From: Dechloromonas sp.
GTDB taxonomy: Bacteria > Pseudomonadota > Gammaproteobacteria > Burkholderiales > Rhodocyclaceae
Direction: 5' to 3'
Assembly: GCA_008933675.1 (NCBI GenBank)
Contig: WBUO01000012.1
Location: 1 to 38,971 of the forward strand
Length of the DNA stretch: 38,971 nucleotides
The notes beneath the pieces were generated by a model, which saw only the letters and a program-made list of their open reading frames with translations, ran no database searches and was not told where the DNA came from. This document shows positions 25,789-35,413 of this stretch, piece after piece. Each line of letters begins with the position of its first letter. Position 1 is the stretch's first letter. A program made the position numbers and the translations under genes.

Positions 25789-26948
25789 TGAAGGCTCGTC
25801 TGCTACTTTCGCTCGCTGTTGTCGGTTTGTTGGCCAACGGATGCGCGACCATCTCGGATGGTCTCGACAAGATCAATCCGTTTGCCAAGTCGGGAATCAA
25901 GATGGCCCCGCTGGCGTCATTCGCGCCGACCGTCACGACGCGCAGCCTCTGGTCTGCCAGTGCCGGCAAGTCCGGAGATTACAGTTTCACGCCGGCGGTA
26001 GTCGGCAATGCCGTCTTCGTTACAGGTCGGGATGGTGTGCTCAGTCGCCTCGAGGATGGCAAAACGGTCTGGAAGGTTGCCACGGGTCAGGTTCTGTCCG
26101 CCGGCGTCGGGGCCGATAACCGCATGGTCGTTGTCGGCACCCCCAAGGGTGATGTGCTGGCCTACTCGGCAAGCGATGGCAAGGCGCTCTGGCAGGCCAA
26201 GGTCACAAGTGAGGTGCTGGCAGCCCCGGCGGTTGGCGACGATGGTGTCGCAGTCCGCAGTGGCGACAATCGCATTTTCCTGCTTGATGCCGGTGATGGC
26301 GGGCGCAAATGGATGTATCAGCGAGCGACGCCGACATTGTCGGTACGTGGCGCCGGTTCTCCTGTCTTTGCTGACCGCTATCTGTTTGTCGGTTTTCCCG
26401 GCGGGCGCTTGCTGGCCCTTTCGCTGCAGAACGGGGCTCCTGTCTGGGAGGGGCCGGTGGCTCAGCCGAAGGGGGCAACGGAACTGGATCGCGTGGCCGA
26501 TGTGGTGGCTCCGCCGGTGGTTGATGGCCGGCAGATCTGCGCCGTGGCCTTCCAGGGCAAGGTGGCCTGCTTCGACATGGGGCAGGGCGGTGCACTCGTC
26601 TGGTCGCGCGACCTCTCTTCGGCAAACGGTCTGGCACTTGACGGGCGGTATTTGTTTGTCACCGATGACAAGGGGGCGGTGCATGCGCTCGATCGTCTGA
26701 CCGGCAGCAGCCTGTGGAAGCAGGACAAGTTGCTCAATCGGCGAGTATCGGCGCCGGCTGTCCGTCGTGGGCTGGTGGCTGTGGCTGACGGTGAGGGCAC
26801 GATCCATTTTCTTTCCCGTGAGGACGGCAGCTTTGCCGCCCGGGTCAAAACCGACGGCACGCCGGTGCGTAGTCCTGTGCAGCTGGTCGGTAGCAACTTT
26901 CTGGTACAAACCACCGGCGGTAACGTCAGTGTGATTGAGGTGCAATGA
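25788..26948 (+). CDS. bamB: Outer-membrane assembly lipoprotein BamB
   Basis: This 386-residue eight-bladed beta-propeller lipoprotein belongs to the BAM complex that inserts beta-barrel proteins. The lipoprotein signal is '[21 protein letters not shown]', with Cys20 in the lipobox and Ala at +2, compatible with outer-membrane sorting. PQQ-like blade repeats are visible ('[15 protein letters not shown]', '[15 protein letters not shown]', '[15 protein letters not shown]'). A TTG three bases upstream is a possible start, but ATG 25788 is preferred. The end overlaps the der ATG by four bases. Confidence 0.95.
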   Translation: MKARLLLSLAVVGLLANGCATISDGLDKINPFAKSGIKMAPLASFAPTVTTRSLWSASAGKSGDYSFTPAVVGNAVFVTGRDGVLSRLEDGKTVWKVATGQVLSAGVGADNRMVVVGTPKGDVLAYSASDGKALWQAKVTSEVLAAPAVGDDGVAVRSGDNRIFLLDAGDGGRKWMYQRATPTLSVRGAGSPVFADRYLFVGFPGGRLLALSLQNGAPVWEGPVAQPKGATELDRVADVVAPPVVDGRQICAVAFQGKVACFDMGQGGALVWSRDLSSANGLALDGRYLFVTDDKGAVHALDRLTGSSLWKQDKLLNRRVSAPAVRRGLVAVADGEGTIHFLSREDGSFAARVKTDGTPVRSPVQLVGSNFLVQTTGGNVSVIEVQ

Positions 26949-28276
26949 AACCTACCCTCGTCCTGGTCGGTCGACCCAATGTCGGCAAATCCACGCTGTT
27001 CAACCGCCTGACCCGCTCGCGTGACGCCATCGTCGCCGACCTGCCTGGCCTGACCCGCGATCGTCACTACGGCCATGGCAAGCTGGGCAAGAAGCCCTAT
27101 CTGGTGGTCGATACCGGTGGTTTCGAGCCCTTGGTCAAGGAGGGTATCCTGCACGAGATGGCGCGTCAGACCGAGCAGGCCATTGCCGAGGCCGACGCCG
27201 TCATCTTCGTGGTTGATGGCCGCAACGGCCTGACGCCGCACGACAAGGAAATCGCCAACAAGCTGCGGCGCCTCGACCGGCCGGTCTTCGTCGCCGTCAA
27301 TAAGGCCGAGGGCATGAACCGCGGCATGGTCGAGGCTGAATTCCATGAACTCGGCCTCGGCGAGCCGAATGCCATTTCGGCCGCGCACGGTGAGGGGGTG
27401 CGCGGTCTGGTCGACCTGGCACTGGCTTCCTTTCCTGAGCCAGAAGAGGAAGAGGAAAAATCCGAGGCCATCCGTGTCGCCATCGTCGGCCGGCCGAACG
27501 TCGGCAAGTCCACGCTGATCAATACGCTGCTCGGCGAGGAACGGGTCATCGCCTTTGATGCGCCGGGCACCACGCGCGATTCGATCGAGATCGATTTCGA
27601 GCGAGGCGGCCGCCAGTACGTGCTGATCGACACCGCCGGCATGCGCAAGCGTGGCAAGATCTTCGAGTCGATCGAGAAGTTCTCGGTCGTCAAGACGCTG
27701 CAGGCCATCGAGGATGCCAACGTGGTCATCCTGATGGTCGATGCGCAGGCCGATGTTTCCGAGCAGGATGCCCACATCGCCGATTTCATCGTGCAGTCCG
27801 GCCGCGCCCTGGTGGTTGCCGTCAACAAGTGGGACGGCCTGGAAGCCTACGTCCGTGAACAGACTCGCCTGACGTTGCAGCGCAAGCTGAAGTTCCTCGA
27901 CTTCGCCAAGTTCCACTTCATCTCGGCGCGCGAGAACATCGGTCTGGCCGCCCTGTTCCGCTCGGTCGATGCTGCCTACACGGCAGCCATGACCAAGATG
28001 TCCACGCCGCGCCTGGCCCGCGTTCTGGCCGATGCGGTGGCCAAGCAGGCGCCGCCGAAGCACGGCGTGTTCCGGCCGAAGCCGCGCTACGCCCACCAGG
28101 GCGGTTCCAATCCGCCGATCATCGTGGTCCATGGCAACGCCGTCGACCAGATCGGCGACAGTTACCGCCGCTATCTCGAGCACACCTTCCGCGAAGCGTT
28201 CAAATTACAGGGTACGCCGCTACGCATCCAGTTCGTCACCAGCAAGAATCCGTTCGCCGACAAGGAGCGGAAGTAG
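26945..28276 (+). CDS. der: Ribosome biogenesis GTPase Der (EngA)
   Basis: This 443-residue protein has two tandem GTPase domains and a KH-like C-terminal domain. The first G1 motif is '[14 protein letters not shown]' and the second '[14 protein letters not shown]'. G3 motifs are 'DTGGFEP' and 'DTAGMRKRG', and G4 motifs are 'NKAEG' and 'NKWDG'. An acidic linker '[11 protein letters not shown]' joins the GTPase domains. Der supports 50S subunit assembly and is essential in most bacteria. It closes the gene chain that starts at rlmN; an 80-base gap to hfq follows. Confidence 0.98.
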   Translation: MKPTLVLVGRPNVGKSTLFNRLTRSRDAIVADLPGLTRDRHYGHGKLGKKPYLVVDTGGFEPLVKEGILHEMARQTEQAIAEADAVIFVVDGRNGLTPHDKEIANKLRRLDRPVFVAVNKAEGMNRGMVEAEFHELGLGEPNAISAAHGEGVRGLVDLALASFPEPEEEEEKSEAIRVAIVGRPNVGKSTLINTLLGEERVIAFDAPGTTRDSIEIDFERGGRQYVLIDTAGMRKRGKIFESIEKFSVVKTLQAIEDANVVILMVDAQADVSEQDAHIADFIVQSGRALVVAVNKWDGLEAYVREQTRLTLQRKLKFLDFAKFHFISARENIGLAALFRSVDAAYTAAMTKMSTPRLARVLADAVAKQAPPKHGVFRPKPRYAHQGGSNPPIIVVHGNAVDQIGDSYRRYLEHTFREAFKLQGTPLRIQFVTSKNPFADKERK

Positions 28277-28291
28277 TTCCCGCCAAATACT

Positions 28292-28321
28292 TTGGCAACC
28301 CGAAGTGATTTTGGGTACATT
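28292..28321 (+). promoter_or_regulatory. Possible sigma-70 promoter of hfq
   Basis: TTGGCA (28292-28297) and TACATT (28316-28321) are separated by 18 bases, 36 bases before the hfq ATG. The -35 is good, the -10 moderate and the spacing one base long. Read-through from der is also possible. Confidence 0.35.
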
Positions 28322-28356
28322 AGCCAACTCATAACAACACACATGGAGTCCACACC

Positions 28357-28596
28357 ATGAGCAATAAAGGGCAACTCTTACAAGACCCCTTTCTCAACGC
28401 TCTCCGCCGCGAGCATGTTCCCGTCTCAATCTACCTGGTGAACGGGATCAAACTGCAGGGCCAGGTTGAATCCTTCGATCAGTACGTCGTACTGCTGAAG
28501 AACACGGTAACGCAGATGGTCTACAAGCACGCCATCTCGACGGTTGTGCCGGCGCGCCCGGTCAATCTGCAACAAGAACAGGCGGCTGAGCAATAA
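28357..28596 (+). CDS. hfq: RNA chaperone Hfq
   Basis: This 79-residue Sm-like hexameric protein pairs small RNAs with mRNAs. Sm1 includes '[23 protein letters not shown]', read as residues 8-30, and Sm2 contains '[17 protein letters not shown]' with the YKH motif that forms the U-rich RNA-binding proximal face. The C-terminal tail is short ('LQQEQAAEQ'), as in many betaproteobacteria. GGAG lies upstream of the ATG. The order hfq-hflX-hflK-hflC matches the E. coli operon. Confidence 0.98.
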   Translation: MSNKGQLLQDPFLNALRREHVPVSIYLVNGIKLQGQVESFDQYVVLLKNTVTQMVYKHAISTVVPARPVNLQQEQAAEQ

Positions 28597-28656
28597 TCCC
28601 CTGTTTCCAGGCCCGTCGCCATGGCGGGCCGCTGCTTCTCCCCTCTGGATCTTTCG

Positions 28657-29811
28657 ATGATTGAACGGCCTGCCGCCGGTGAGCGTGCGGTGATCGTTCA
28701 ACTCGATTTCGGTCAGCCCGATCTGGCTGATCAACTGGAAGAGTTGCGCCTGCTGACTGAATCGGCCGGAGGCGTGGTCATCGCGGAAGTCTTTGGCCGG
28801 CGCCATAGTCCGGACCCGAAGACCTTTGCCGGCAAGGGCAAGGTGCAGGAAATCGCCGCCATGCTGGCAGCCGGCGAAGCCGATCTGGTGATTTTCAACC
28901 ACGAATTGTCGCCGGCTCAGGAACGGAATCTTGAGCGTGAACTCAAATGCCGTGTGATTGATCGTACCAGCCTGATTCTCGATATCTTCGCCCTGCGCGC
29001 GGCCAGTGCCGAAGGCAAGTTGCAGGTGGAGCTCGCTCAACTTGAGCATCTGTCTACCCGTCTCGTGCGAGGCTGGACTCATCTTGAGCGGCAACGTGGT
29101 GGCATCGGCCTGCGTGGCCCGGGTGAAACCCAGCTGGAAACTGATCGCCGGCTTCTCGGTAACCGGGTCAAGCTGCTCAAGGAGCGCCTCAGCCGACTCT
29201 CGCGACAGCGTGGCGTGCAGCGCAAGGCGCGCATGCGTGGCGATGTGCTCAATGTCTCCATCGTCGGTTACACGAATGCTGGCAAATCGACGCTGTTCAA
29301 TGCGCTGACCCATGCCGGTGTCTATGCCGCTGACCAGCTGTTCGCGACGCTGGATACGACTTCCCGCAAGCTGTGGATTGCCGGCGGCGGCAATATCGTC
29401 GTCTCGGATACTGTCGGTTTCATCCGCGATCTGCCGCACTCGCTGATCGATGCCTTTCATGCGACACTGGAGGCGGCGGCGGATGCCGATATCCTGCTGC
29501 ACGTTGTGGACAGCGCCAATCATGCGCGTGACGAGCAGATATACGAGGTCAACAAGGTGCTTGCCGAGATTGGGGCCGGTCACCTCAGGCAGTTGATTGT
29601 CTGGAACAAGATCGACCTCACGGATGCCGCGCCGGGAGTCGAGCGCGACGAGTATGGTAATATCGCGCGCGTTCGCCTCAGTGCGCGCTCGGGAAGCGGT
29701 CTCGATCTGCTGCGCGAGTCGCTGGCAGAATATGCCAGGGCCAAGTCCGAGGCGCGCCGCAAGGAAATGGCTGATGCGGCACTTGAAGCCCAACAAGATT
29801 TAATTCAATAG
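28657..29811 (+). CDS. hflX: Ribosome-associated GTPase HflX
   Basis: This 384-residue GTPase can split stalled or idle ribosomes, notably under heat stress. The N-terminal HflX domain has 'AGKGKVQEIAAML' and 'NHELSPAQERNLE'; a helical linker contains 'RGPGETQLETDRRLL'. The G domain shows G1 'GYTNAGKSTLFNAL', G2 'ATLDTTSRKL', G3 'DTVGFIRDLP' and G4 'NKIDL'. A frame-compatible ATG at 28621 lies in a GC-rich hairpin and adds 12 non-family residues; I chose ATG 28657 ('MIERPAAGERAV'). Confidence 0.95.
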   Translation: MIERPAAGERAVIVQLDFGQPDLADQLEELRLLTESAGGVVIAEVFGRRHSPDPKTFAGKGKVQEIAAMLAAGEADLVIFNHELSPAQERNLERELKCRVIDRTSLILDIFALRAASAEGKLQVELAQLEHLSTRLVRGWTHLERQRGGIGLRGPGETQLETDRRLLGNRVKLLKERLSRLSRQRGVQRKARMRGDVLNVSIVGYTNAGKSTLFNALTHAGVYAADQLFATLDTTSRKLWIAGGGNIVVSDTVGFIRDLPHSLIDAFHATLEAAADADILLHVVDSANHARDEQIYEVNKVLAEIGAGHLRQLIVWNKIDLTDAAPGVERDEYGNIARVRLSARSGSGLDLLRESLAEYARAKSEARRKEMADAALEAQQDLIQ

Positions 29812-29851
29812 AAGAATCCCGATACCCATGATTCCTACGCTCGGTATATTC

Positions 29852-31138
29852 ATGTCGCTCAACGATAACCAATGGGGTAATCGTGGCAGTGACGAAGGCG
29901 ACAAGCCCGGAGGCGGTCCGCGTCGCCCCAACGATGGTCCGCCCGACCTCGAAGAGTTGTGGCGCGATTTCAATCGCAAGCTTTCCGGCGTGCTTGGCAA
30001 GAAAGGCGGCGGTGGCGGCAATGGTGGCGGAGACGGTCCGCGCATGCCGAACATCGATTTCAATCCGAAGTTCCTCGGCGGTGGTATCGGTTTGTTGGCG
30101 GGGTTGGTTGCCGTCATCTGGCTGGCGTCCGGTTTTTACATTGTTGATGCCTCGCAGCGCGGTATCGTGCTGCAGTTCGGTAGCTACAAGGAGTCGACAG
30201 AGCCGGGTCTGCGTTGGCGTTTTCCGTTTCCCTTCCAGACGCACGAACTGGTCAATCTGTCGGGCGTACGGACGCTGGAAATCGGTTATCGCGGCAGCGA
30301 GCGCAACAAGGTTTTGAAGGAAGCACTGATGCTGACTGACGATGAAAATATCGTGAATATCCAGTTCGCCGTTCAGTACATCCTCAAGGATCCGGTCGAG
30401 TATTCGTTCAACAACCGTCATCCGGACGAAGCGGTGATGGGAGCTGCTGAGTCGGCGGTGCGTGAGATTGTTGGCAAGAGCCAGATGAATTTCGTGCTCT
30501 ATGAAGGGCGCGAGCAGATTGCGACCAGCGCTGCCCAGTTGATGCAGGACATTCTTGATCGTTACAAGAGCGGCATTCTCATCTCAAAGGTGACCATGCA
30601 GAACGCCCAGCCGCCAGAGCAGGTGCAGGCAGCCTTCGACGATGCGGTCAAGGCAGGTCAGGATCGCGAGCGCCAGAAGAACGAGGGTCAGGCCTATGCC
30701 AACGATGTGATTCCGCGCGCCAAGGGTACGGCCGCCCGCTTGCTTGAAGAAGCGAACGGATATCGGCAACGGGTGATCGCCACGGCCGAGGGTGATTCCT
30801 CCCGCTTCCGGCAGATCCAGGCCGAGTACGCCAAGGCGCCGGAAGTCACTCGCCAGCGCCTCTACCTGGAAACCATGCAGCAGATCTATGCCAATACCAC
30901 CAAGGTGCTGATCGATTCGAAGGGACAGGGCAATCTGTTGTACTTGCCGCTCGACAAGTTGATGCAGACGGCAGCCGGGATTCCAGCTGCGCAGGCGGCG
31001 GGAGAGGCGGCAGCGATGCCGGCTGCTAACCGGCCGGCAGCCACGTTGTCGTCTGAGGTGCCGCCGCAGCTGGAACGTTCGCTGGGAAACAATACGTCGT
31101 CGGGCTCGCTGCGCTCGCGTGATCGGGAGAGTCGTTGA
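29852..31138 (+). CDS. hflK: FtsH protease modulator HflK
   Basis: This 428-residue SPFH/band-7 membrane protein assembles with HflC into a cage around FtsH and restrains its proteolysis of membrane proteins. The N-terminus is hydrophilic, Gly-rich and acidic ('GPPDLEELWRDFNRKL' followed by a glycine run). One membrane helix lies at about residues 80-98. The band-7 domain includes 'ASQRGIVLQFG', 'EPGLRWRFPFPF' and 'TDDENIVNIQFAVQY'. A long coiled-coil segment and an Ala/Pro-rich tail end the protein. ATG 29852 ('MSLNDNQWGNRG') fits the family; ATG 29828 is an alternative. Its stop shares one base with the hflC ATG. Confidence 0.95.
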   Translation: MSLNDNQWGNRGSDEGDKPGGGPRRPNDGPPDLEELWRDFNRKLSGVLGKKGGGGGNGGGDGPRMPNIDFNPKFLGGGIGLLAGLVAVIWLASGFYIVDASQRGIVLQFGSYKESTEPGLRWRFPFPFQTHELVNLSGVRTLEIGYRGSERNKVLKEALMLTDDENIVNIQFAVQYILKDPVEYSFNNRHPDEAVMGAAESAVREIVGKSQMNFVLYEGREQIATSAAQLMQDILDRYKSGILISKVTMQNAQPPEQVQAAFDDAVKAGQDRERQKNEGQAYANDVIPRAKGTAARLLEEANGYRQRVIATAEGDSSRFRQIQAEYAKAPEVTRQRLYLETMQQIYANTTKVLIDSKGQGNLLYLPLDKLMQTAAGIPAAQAAGEAAAMPAANRPAATLSSEVPPQLERSLGNNTSSGSLRSRDRESR

Positions 31139-32025
31139 TGGGTTCGCGTCTGAATGTGCTCGGCTTTGTCGTCGCCACCGCGCTGGTGGTGCTGGCGATG
31201 TCGATGTTTACCGTCGATCAGCGACAGTACGCGCTGGTCTTTCAGTTGGGTGAAGTCAAGCGGGTGATCAACGAGCCCGGCCTCAATTTCAAGGTGCCGA
31301 TGATCCAGAACGTGCGCTATTTCGAAAAGCGCATCATCACGCTGGACAACAACGAGCCGGAGCGTTTCATTACCTCCGAGAAGAAGAACGTGTTGGTCGA
31401 TTCCTACATCAAGTGGCGCATCGTCGACCCCAGCCTCTACTACATCTCGGTCGGCGGCGACGAAGCGAGGGCGCGCACCCGTCTGAACCAGACGGTCAAT
31501 GCCGGCCTGCGCGAAGAGTTCGGCAAGCGCACCGTGCATGACGTGATTTCCGGTGAGCGTGACAAGATCATGGAGCAGATGCGGGCCAAGGCCGACATCG
31601 ACGCCAGACGCATCGGCGTCGAGATTGTTGACGTGCGCCTGAAGCGCGTCGAACTGCCGACGGAAGTCAGCGATGCCGTGTATCGCCGCATGGAGGCAGA
31701 GCGTAAGCGCGTAGCCAATGAGCTGCGTTCCGAAGGTGCCGCCGAGGCGGAAAAGATTCGTGCCGATGCCGATCGCCAGCGCGAAGTGATCATCGCCGAC
31801 GCCTATCGCGACGCCCAGAAGGTCAAGGGGGAGGGGGACGGCAAGGCGGCAGCGATCTACGCCGGTGCCTTTGGTCAGAGCCCGGAGTTCTACGCCTTCT
31901 ACCGCAGTCTCGAAGCCTACCGCGCCAGTTTCAACAACAAGAACGACATGCTGGTCGTCGACCCCAGTTCCGATTTCTTCAAATTCATGAAGAACAGCGG
32001 ACGTGGCGGCGACAAGGCTAAATGA
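31138..32025 (+). CDS. hflC: FtsH protease modulator HflC
   Basis: This 295-residue partner of HflK has an N-terminal membrane helix (about residues 5-22) and a band-7 domain ('FTVDQRQYALVFQLGEVK', 'NEPGLNFKVP', 'VLVDSYIKWRI'). A coiled-coil region contains 'ERKRVANELRSEGAAEAEKI'. The C-terminal 'SPEFYAFYRSLEAYRASF' is characteristic of HflC. A TTG one codon earlier is less likely than the ATG at 31138, which overlaps the hflK stop by one base (TGATG). The end overlaps the DUF2065 gene by four bases. Confidence 0.96.
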   Translation: MGSRLNVLGFVVATALVVLAMSMFTVDQRQYALVFQLGEVKRVINEPGLNFKVPMIQNVRYFEKRIITLDNNEPERFITSEKKNVLVDSYIKWRIVDPSLYYISVGGDEARARTRLNQTVNAGLREEFGKRTVHDVISGERDKIMEQMRAKADIDARRIGVEIVDVRLKRVELPTEVSDAVYRRMEAERKRVANELRSEGAAEAEKIRADADRQREVIIADAYRDAQKVKGEGDGKAAAIYAGAFGQSPEFYAFYRSLEAYRASFNNKNDMLVVDPSSDFFKFMKNSGRGGDKAK

Positions 32026-32207
32026 CCACCACGCTGCTGCTGGCCTTTGCGCTGATGCTGGTGCTTGAAGGAGCCATGCCCTTCATTGCGCCGGCAGCAT
32101 GGCGCGAGACCTTTCGTCGCCTCATTCAATTTTCGGACGGGCAAATCCGTTTCGTCGGCTTGACCTCGATGCTGATTGGCCTTGTCCTCATCCTGATCTT
32201 TTCATGA
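32022..32207 (+). CDS. Small DUF2065 (YjeT-type) membrane protein
   Basis: This 61-residue protein has two membrane helices (about residues 4-24 and 42-60) separated by '[20 protein letters not shown]', which is the DUF2065 signature. Function is unknown. It overlaps hflC and hisZ by ATGA on both sides, so it is certainly translated as part of this cluster. The position between hflC and purA/hisZ is conserved in related bacteria, hinting at a link to HflKC/FtsH; that link is inference. Confidence 0.9.
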   Translation: MTTTLLLAFALMLVLEGAMPFIAPAAWRETFRRLIQFSDGQIRFVGLTSMLIGLVLILIFS

Positions 32208-33358
32208 ACTGGCTGTTACCTGAATACATTGCCGATGCGCTGCCGGCCGAGGCCGCGCGCATCGAGCGATTGCGCCGTGAAGTCCTCGATCACTTCCGGG
32301 TGCGCGGCTTTGAATATGTCATCCCGCCCATGCTCGAGTACCTCGAGTCCCTGTTGACCGGCGCCGGCCAGGATCTCAACCTGCGCACTTTCAAGCTGGT
32401 TGACCAGTTGTCCGGGCGGACGATGGGGGTGCGGGCCGACATCACGCCGCAGGCGGCGCGCATCGATGCGCACTTGCTCAACCATCAGGGCGTAACCCGG
32501 CTGTGCTATTGCGGCAGCGTGCTGCATACGCTGCCGGCGACGGTTTCCGCCGGGCGCGAGCCGGTGCAGATTGGCGCCGAACTTTACGGTTATGCCGGCA
32601 TTGAGGCCGACCTCGATATCATCCGCCTGCTGGCTGGTGCCTTTGCCGCGATCAAATTGCCGCTTGGTCGGATTGACCTTGGTCACGTCGGGATATTCCG
32701 CGCCCTGGCTGAAGCGGCGGGCCTGCCCTTGGAGGCCGAAGACAACCTGCTCAGTTTGTTGCAGACCAAGGATGTGCCGGGGCTGACCGCCGCGTGTGCG
32801 AACCTCGCTGCACCTTGGCGCGAAGCGTTGCTCGTCCTGCCGCAACTGTACGGTGGCGTCGAAACCGTCGCCCGGGCCAGGGCAAGCTTGCCCGAATTGC
32901 CAGCCATCGCACTCGCGCTCGATGGGCTGCAGCATTTGTTCGACGCCGCACCGGACTTGCCGCTGTCCGTCGACCTGGCGGATCTGCGTGGCTATCACTA
33001 TCACAATGGCGTGGTGTTCGCCGCTTACTACCCTGGTTATCCTGCGGCCCTTGCCTTGGGTGGCCGCTACGATGGAGCTGGCCGGACCTTCGGTCGGGCG
33101 CGCCCGGCCACTGGGTTCTCGATGGATTTGCGCGAAATCGCCCGACTGGTGCCATCGGTGCGCCTCGCCGGAGCAATCCTGGCGCCGCATGCGGGCGCCG
33201 ACCGGGAACTGGCGGCCCATATCGCGGCCTTGCGTGGTCAGGGAGAAGTCGTCGTCGAACTCCTGCCGGGCGAAGTTGCCTGCGAAGGGCCATTTTGCGA
33301 TCGCAAGCTGGCACGTGTCGGCGAGCACTGGATTATTGAAGCAATACAAGAGGATTAA
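32204..33358 (+). CDS. hisZ: ATP phosphoribosyltransferase regulatory subunit HisZ
   Basis: This 384-residue paralogue of histidyl-tRNA synthetase lacks aminoacylation and forms a complex with short-form HisG for the first step of histidine synthesis. Class II core elements remain ('[17 protein letters not shown]', '[13 protein letters not shown]', '[21 protein letters not shown]'). The '[10 protein letters not shown]' segment replaces synthetase motif 2, and the histidine motif is '[15 protein letters not shown]'. Only a remnant of the anticodon-binding domain follows. ATG 32204 overlaps the DUF2065 stop (ATGA). Longer frames from 32099 run through the DUF2065 gene in another phase and are rejected. 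Confidence 0.95.
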   Translation: MNWLLPEYIADALPAEAARIERLRREVLDHFRVRGFEYVIPPMLEYLESLLTGAGQDLNLRTFKLVDQLSGRTMGVRADITPQAARIDAHLLNHQGVTRLCYCGSVLHTLPATVSAGREPVQIGAELYGYAGIEADLDIIRLLAGAFAAIKLPLGRIDLGHVGIFRALAEAAGLPLEAEDNLLSLLQTKDVPGLTAACANLAAPWREALLVLPQLYGGVETVARARASLPELPAIALALDGLQHLFDAAPDLPLSVDLADLRGYHYHNGVVFAAYYPGYPAALALGGRYDGAGRTFGRARPATGFSMDLREIARLVPSVRLAGAILAPHAGADRELAAHIAALRGQGEVVVELLPGEVACEGPFCDRKLARVGEHWIIEAIQED

Positions 33359-33363
33359 AGAAA

Positions 33364-34671
33364 ATGGCCAAGAATGTCATCGTCGTCGGTACCCAATGGG
33401 GCGACGAAGGTAAAGGCAAGATCGTCGACTGGCTGACCGATCACGCCAGGGGGGTCGTCCGTTTCCAGGGCGGGCACAATGCGGGCCATACCCTGGTTGT
33501 CGGCGATAACGTCTACAAGCTGAATCTGGTTCCCTCGGGCATCGTCCGTGCTGGCGTCGACTGCTACATCGGTAACGGCGTCGTACTCGACATTCACCAC
33601 CTGATTTCGGAAATCGCCGAACTGGAGAAGGGGGGCATCGATGTCCGCTCGCGTCTCAAGATCAGCCCGGGCTGCCCGATCATCCTGCCCTACCATTCGG
33701 CCATCGACAAGGCGCGCGAGGCGGCCAAGGCGGGTGACAAGAAGATCGGTACCACCGGCAAGGGTATCGGTCCGACCTATGAGGACAAGGTGTCGCGGCG
33801 CGGCCTGCGCGTCTACGACCTGTTCCATCCCGAGCGTTTCGCCGAGAAGCTGAAGGAAATCCTTGATTACCACAACTTCGTGCTGACCCAGTATTTCAAG
33901 GCTGATCCGGTCGATTTTCAGGCTGTCTATGATCAGGCGATGGCCGATGCCGAGCAGATCAAGCCGCTCGTCGTCGACGTCTCTGCCGCGCTGTACGATG
34001 CCCACAAGGCCGGTCATAACATGTTGTTCGAAGGCGCTCAGGGCACACTGCTCGACATTGATCACGGCACCTATCCCTTCGTCACCTCGTCCAACTGCGT
34101 CGCAGGCCAGGCGGCAGCCGGCGCCGGTATCGGACCGGGCATGCTGCATTACGTGCTCGGTATCACCAAGGCTTATTGCACGCGCGTCGGTGGCGGTCCC
34201 TTCCCCAGCGAACTGGATATCGATACCGAAGGTACGCCGGGTCACCAGATGTTCAGTGTTGGCAAGGAGTTCGGTACGGTGACTGGCCGCAAGCGCCGCT
34301 GTGGCTGGTTCGATGCCGCACTGCTGCGTCGTTCTGCACGCATCAACGGCCTGACCGGACTTTGCATCACCAAGCTCGACGTGCTCGACGGCTTGAAGGA
34401 AATCAAGATCTGTACCGGCTACCAGCTGGGCGACAAGGTTGTCGACCTGTTGCCGATCGGCGCCGACGACGTCGCACGCTGCGTGCCGATCTACGAAACC
34501 ATGCCGGGCTGGGAGGGCACAACCTTCCGTGTCAAGCGCTGGGAGGATCTGCCGGTCAATGCCCAGGCCTACCTGAATCGTCTCGAACAGCTCTGCGAAG
34601 TACCGATCGCCATCGTGTCGACCGGTCCGGAGCGCGACGAAACCATCCTGAAGGATCACCCCTTCAACTGA
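33364..34671 (+). CDS. purA: Adenylosuccinate synthetase
   Basis: This 435-residue enzyme makes adenylosuccinate from IMP, Asp and GTP, the committed step to AMP. The N-terminal GTP/IMP site has '[16 protein letters not shown]', followed by '[11 protein letters not shown]', '[15 protein letters not shown]', '[22 protein letters not shown]' (residue region 220-245) and the aspartate loop '[12 protein letters not shown]'. The catalytic Asp and His are in the first two motifs. Length is standard. The gene starts five bases after hisZ and ends at a convergent terminator. Confidence 0.98.
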   Translation: MAKNVIVVGTQWGDEGKGKIVDWLTDHARGVVRFQGGHNAGHTLVVGDNVYKLNLVPSGIVRAGVDCYIGNGVVLDIHHLISEIAELEKGGIDVRSRLKISPGCPIILPYHSAIDKAREAAKAGDKKIGTTGKGIGPTYEDKVSRRGLRVYDLFHPERFAEKLKEILDYHNFVLTQYFKADPVDFQAVYDQAMADAEQIKPLVVDVSAALYDAHKAGHNMLFEGAQGTLLDIDHGTYPFVTSSNCVAGQAAAGAGIGPGMLHYVLGITKAYCTRVGGGPFPSELDIDTEGTPGHQMFSVGKEFGTVTGRKRRCGWFDAALLRRSARINGLTGLCITKLDVLDGLKEIKICTGYQLGDKVVDLLPIGADDVARCVPIYETMPGWEGTTFRVKRWEDLPVNAQAYLNRLEQLCEVPIAIVSTGPERDETILKDHPFN

Positions 34672-34690
34672 GCCTGCGCGCTGCTATGTG

Positions 34691-34722
34691 ACAACGGGCC
34701 CTTCGCGGGCCCGTCGTGTTTT
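34691..34722 (+). terminator. Terminator after purA
   Basis: An 11-bp stem with one mismatch (34691-34701 with 34707-34717; GGGCCC core) and a 5-base loop is followed by GTTTT. It lies 19 bases after the purA stop and reaches the stop codon of the convergent His-rich gene. The T-tract is short, so strength is moderate. Confidence 0.75.
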
Positions 34723-35099
34723 CAGCGTGGTGCGACGGCTTGCCAGCCTTCCGGGCAGGCGTTGGTGTAGGGGTAGTATTGGCCGGACGAACCGCAGAAA
34801 TACCAGCTGCCCGACGTCGGGGGTGGGGCGGAGTAGTGCACCGGGGGTGGGGGCGGCAGTTGGCTGACGGCGGCACCGATGGTGACGCCGGTCAGGGCAA
34901 TCAGCGCTGCCGGGCCGATCCAGTCACGATGGTGGCGATGGCTGACGCGTGGGGCGTGATGATGGTGATGGTGTTTGAACTTCTGGAAATGCGGCGGACG
35001 ATGGTCGTGGCCGCGGCGCCAGTCGTCCCTGGCCAGCGCCTGGCCGGCCATGGTGATGCCGAGGACGGCGGTGACGAGCAGAGTGGTGGTCTTGTTCAC
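34722..35099 (-). CDS. Exported His-rich and Pro-rich small protein of unknown function
   Basis: This 125-residue protein starts at a GTG (35099) with GAGG eight bases upstream; no closer ATG fits. A signal peptide (residues 1-23: 'NKTTTLLVTAVLGITMAGQALA') is followed by a His-rich stretch with six consecutive histidines and 'SHRHHRDW'. Next come a hydrophobic segment ('GPAALIALTGVTIGAAV'), a run of prolines and a C-terminal 'GSSGQYYPYTNACPEGWQAVAP' module with two cysteines around it. The final module with 'YYPY...C..GW' is recurrent in small exported proteins of proteobacteria. A role in metal binding is suggested by composition only. An ATG at 35174 would add an unlikely N-terminal stretch. 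Confidence 0.75.
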   Translation of the reverse strand: MNKTTTLLVTAVLGITMAGQALARDDWRRGHDHRPPHFQKFKHHHHHHAPRVSHRHHRDWIGPAALIALTGVTIGAAVSQLPPPPPVHYSAPPPTSGSWYFCGSSGQYYPYTNACPEGWQAVAPR

Positions 35100-35238
35100 G
35101 ATGTACCTCGCTGTTGGGGTGCGAGGCCAGAATAGCCAGACGCCGACGGCCATGCTGCAACCAAGTGTTAACAAATGTTAAGCGCCTGGCGAGGCCGACT
35201 GTGAGACAATGTGGCCCTTCGGTTTGGCTAGCCGGAAA

Positions 35239-35268
35239 TGAAAAAAGGCCTTGTCTAGACAAGGCCTT
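35239..35268 (-). terminator. Terminator of the tRNA-Leu gene
   Basis: A perfect 24-base palindrome (35245-35268, AAGGCCTTGTCT and its complement) is followed on the minus strand by six T residues. It lies 13 bases after the CCA end of the tRNA. Confidence 0.93.
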
Positions 35269-35281
35269 CATTCAAAATCGC

Positions 35282-35366
<85 letters not shown>

Positions 35367-35385
35367 ACAGGTGCGAAGAGCCGCC

Positions 35386-35413
35386 ATTATAGAGAAAGAA
35401 AAAGAGATGTCAA
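35386..35413 (-). promoter_or_regulatory. Consensus sigma-70 promoter of tRNA-Leu, overlapping the rnr start codon
   Basis: On the minus strand TTGACA (35408-35413) and TATAAT (35386-35391) are both perfect consensus hexamers with a 16-base spacer. The T-rich spacer and the upstream A/T-rich stretch (35413-35425) suit a strong promoter. The -10 is 19 bases before the mature tRNA 5' end. The -35 overlaps the rnr start codon (35407-35409) on the other strand. Confidence 0.93.

Noticed and set aside
28610-28632. GC-rich hairpin between hfq and hflX as a terminator
   Set aside because: The stem is only six base pairs with a large loop and no T-run follows on the plus strand.
32204-33358. hisZ as a second histidyl-tRNA synthetase
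   Set aside because: The protein lacks intact motif 2 and most of the anticodon domain and is followed by purA in the order typical for hisZ; the true hisS is at 23856-25145.
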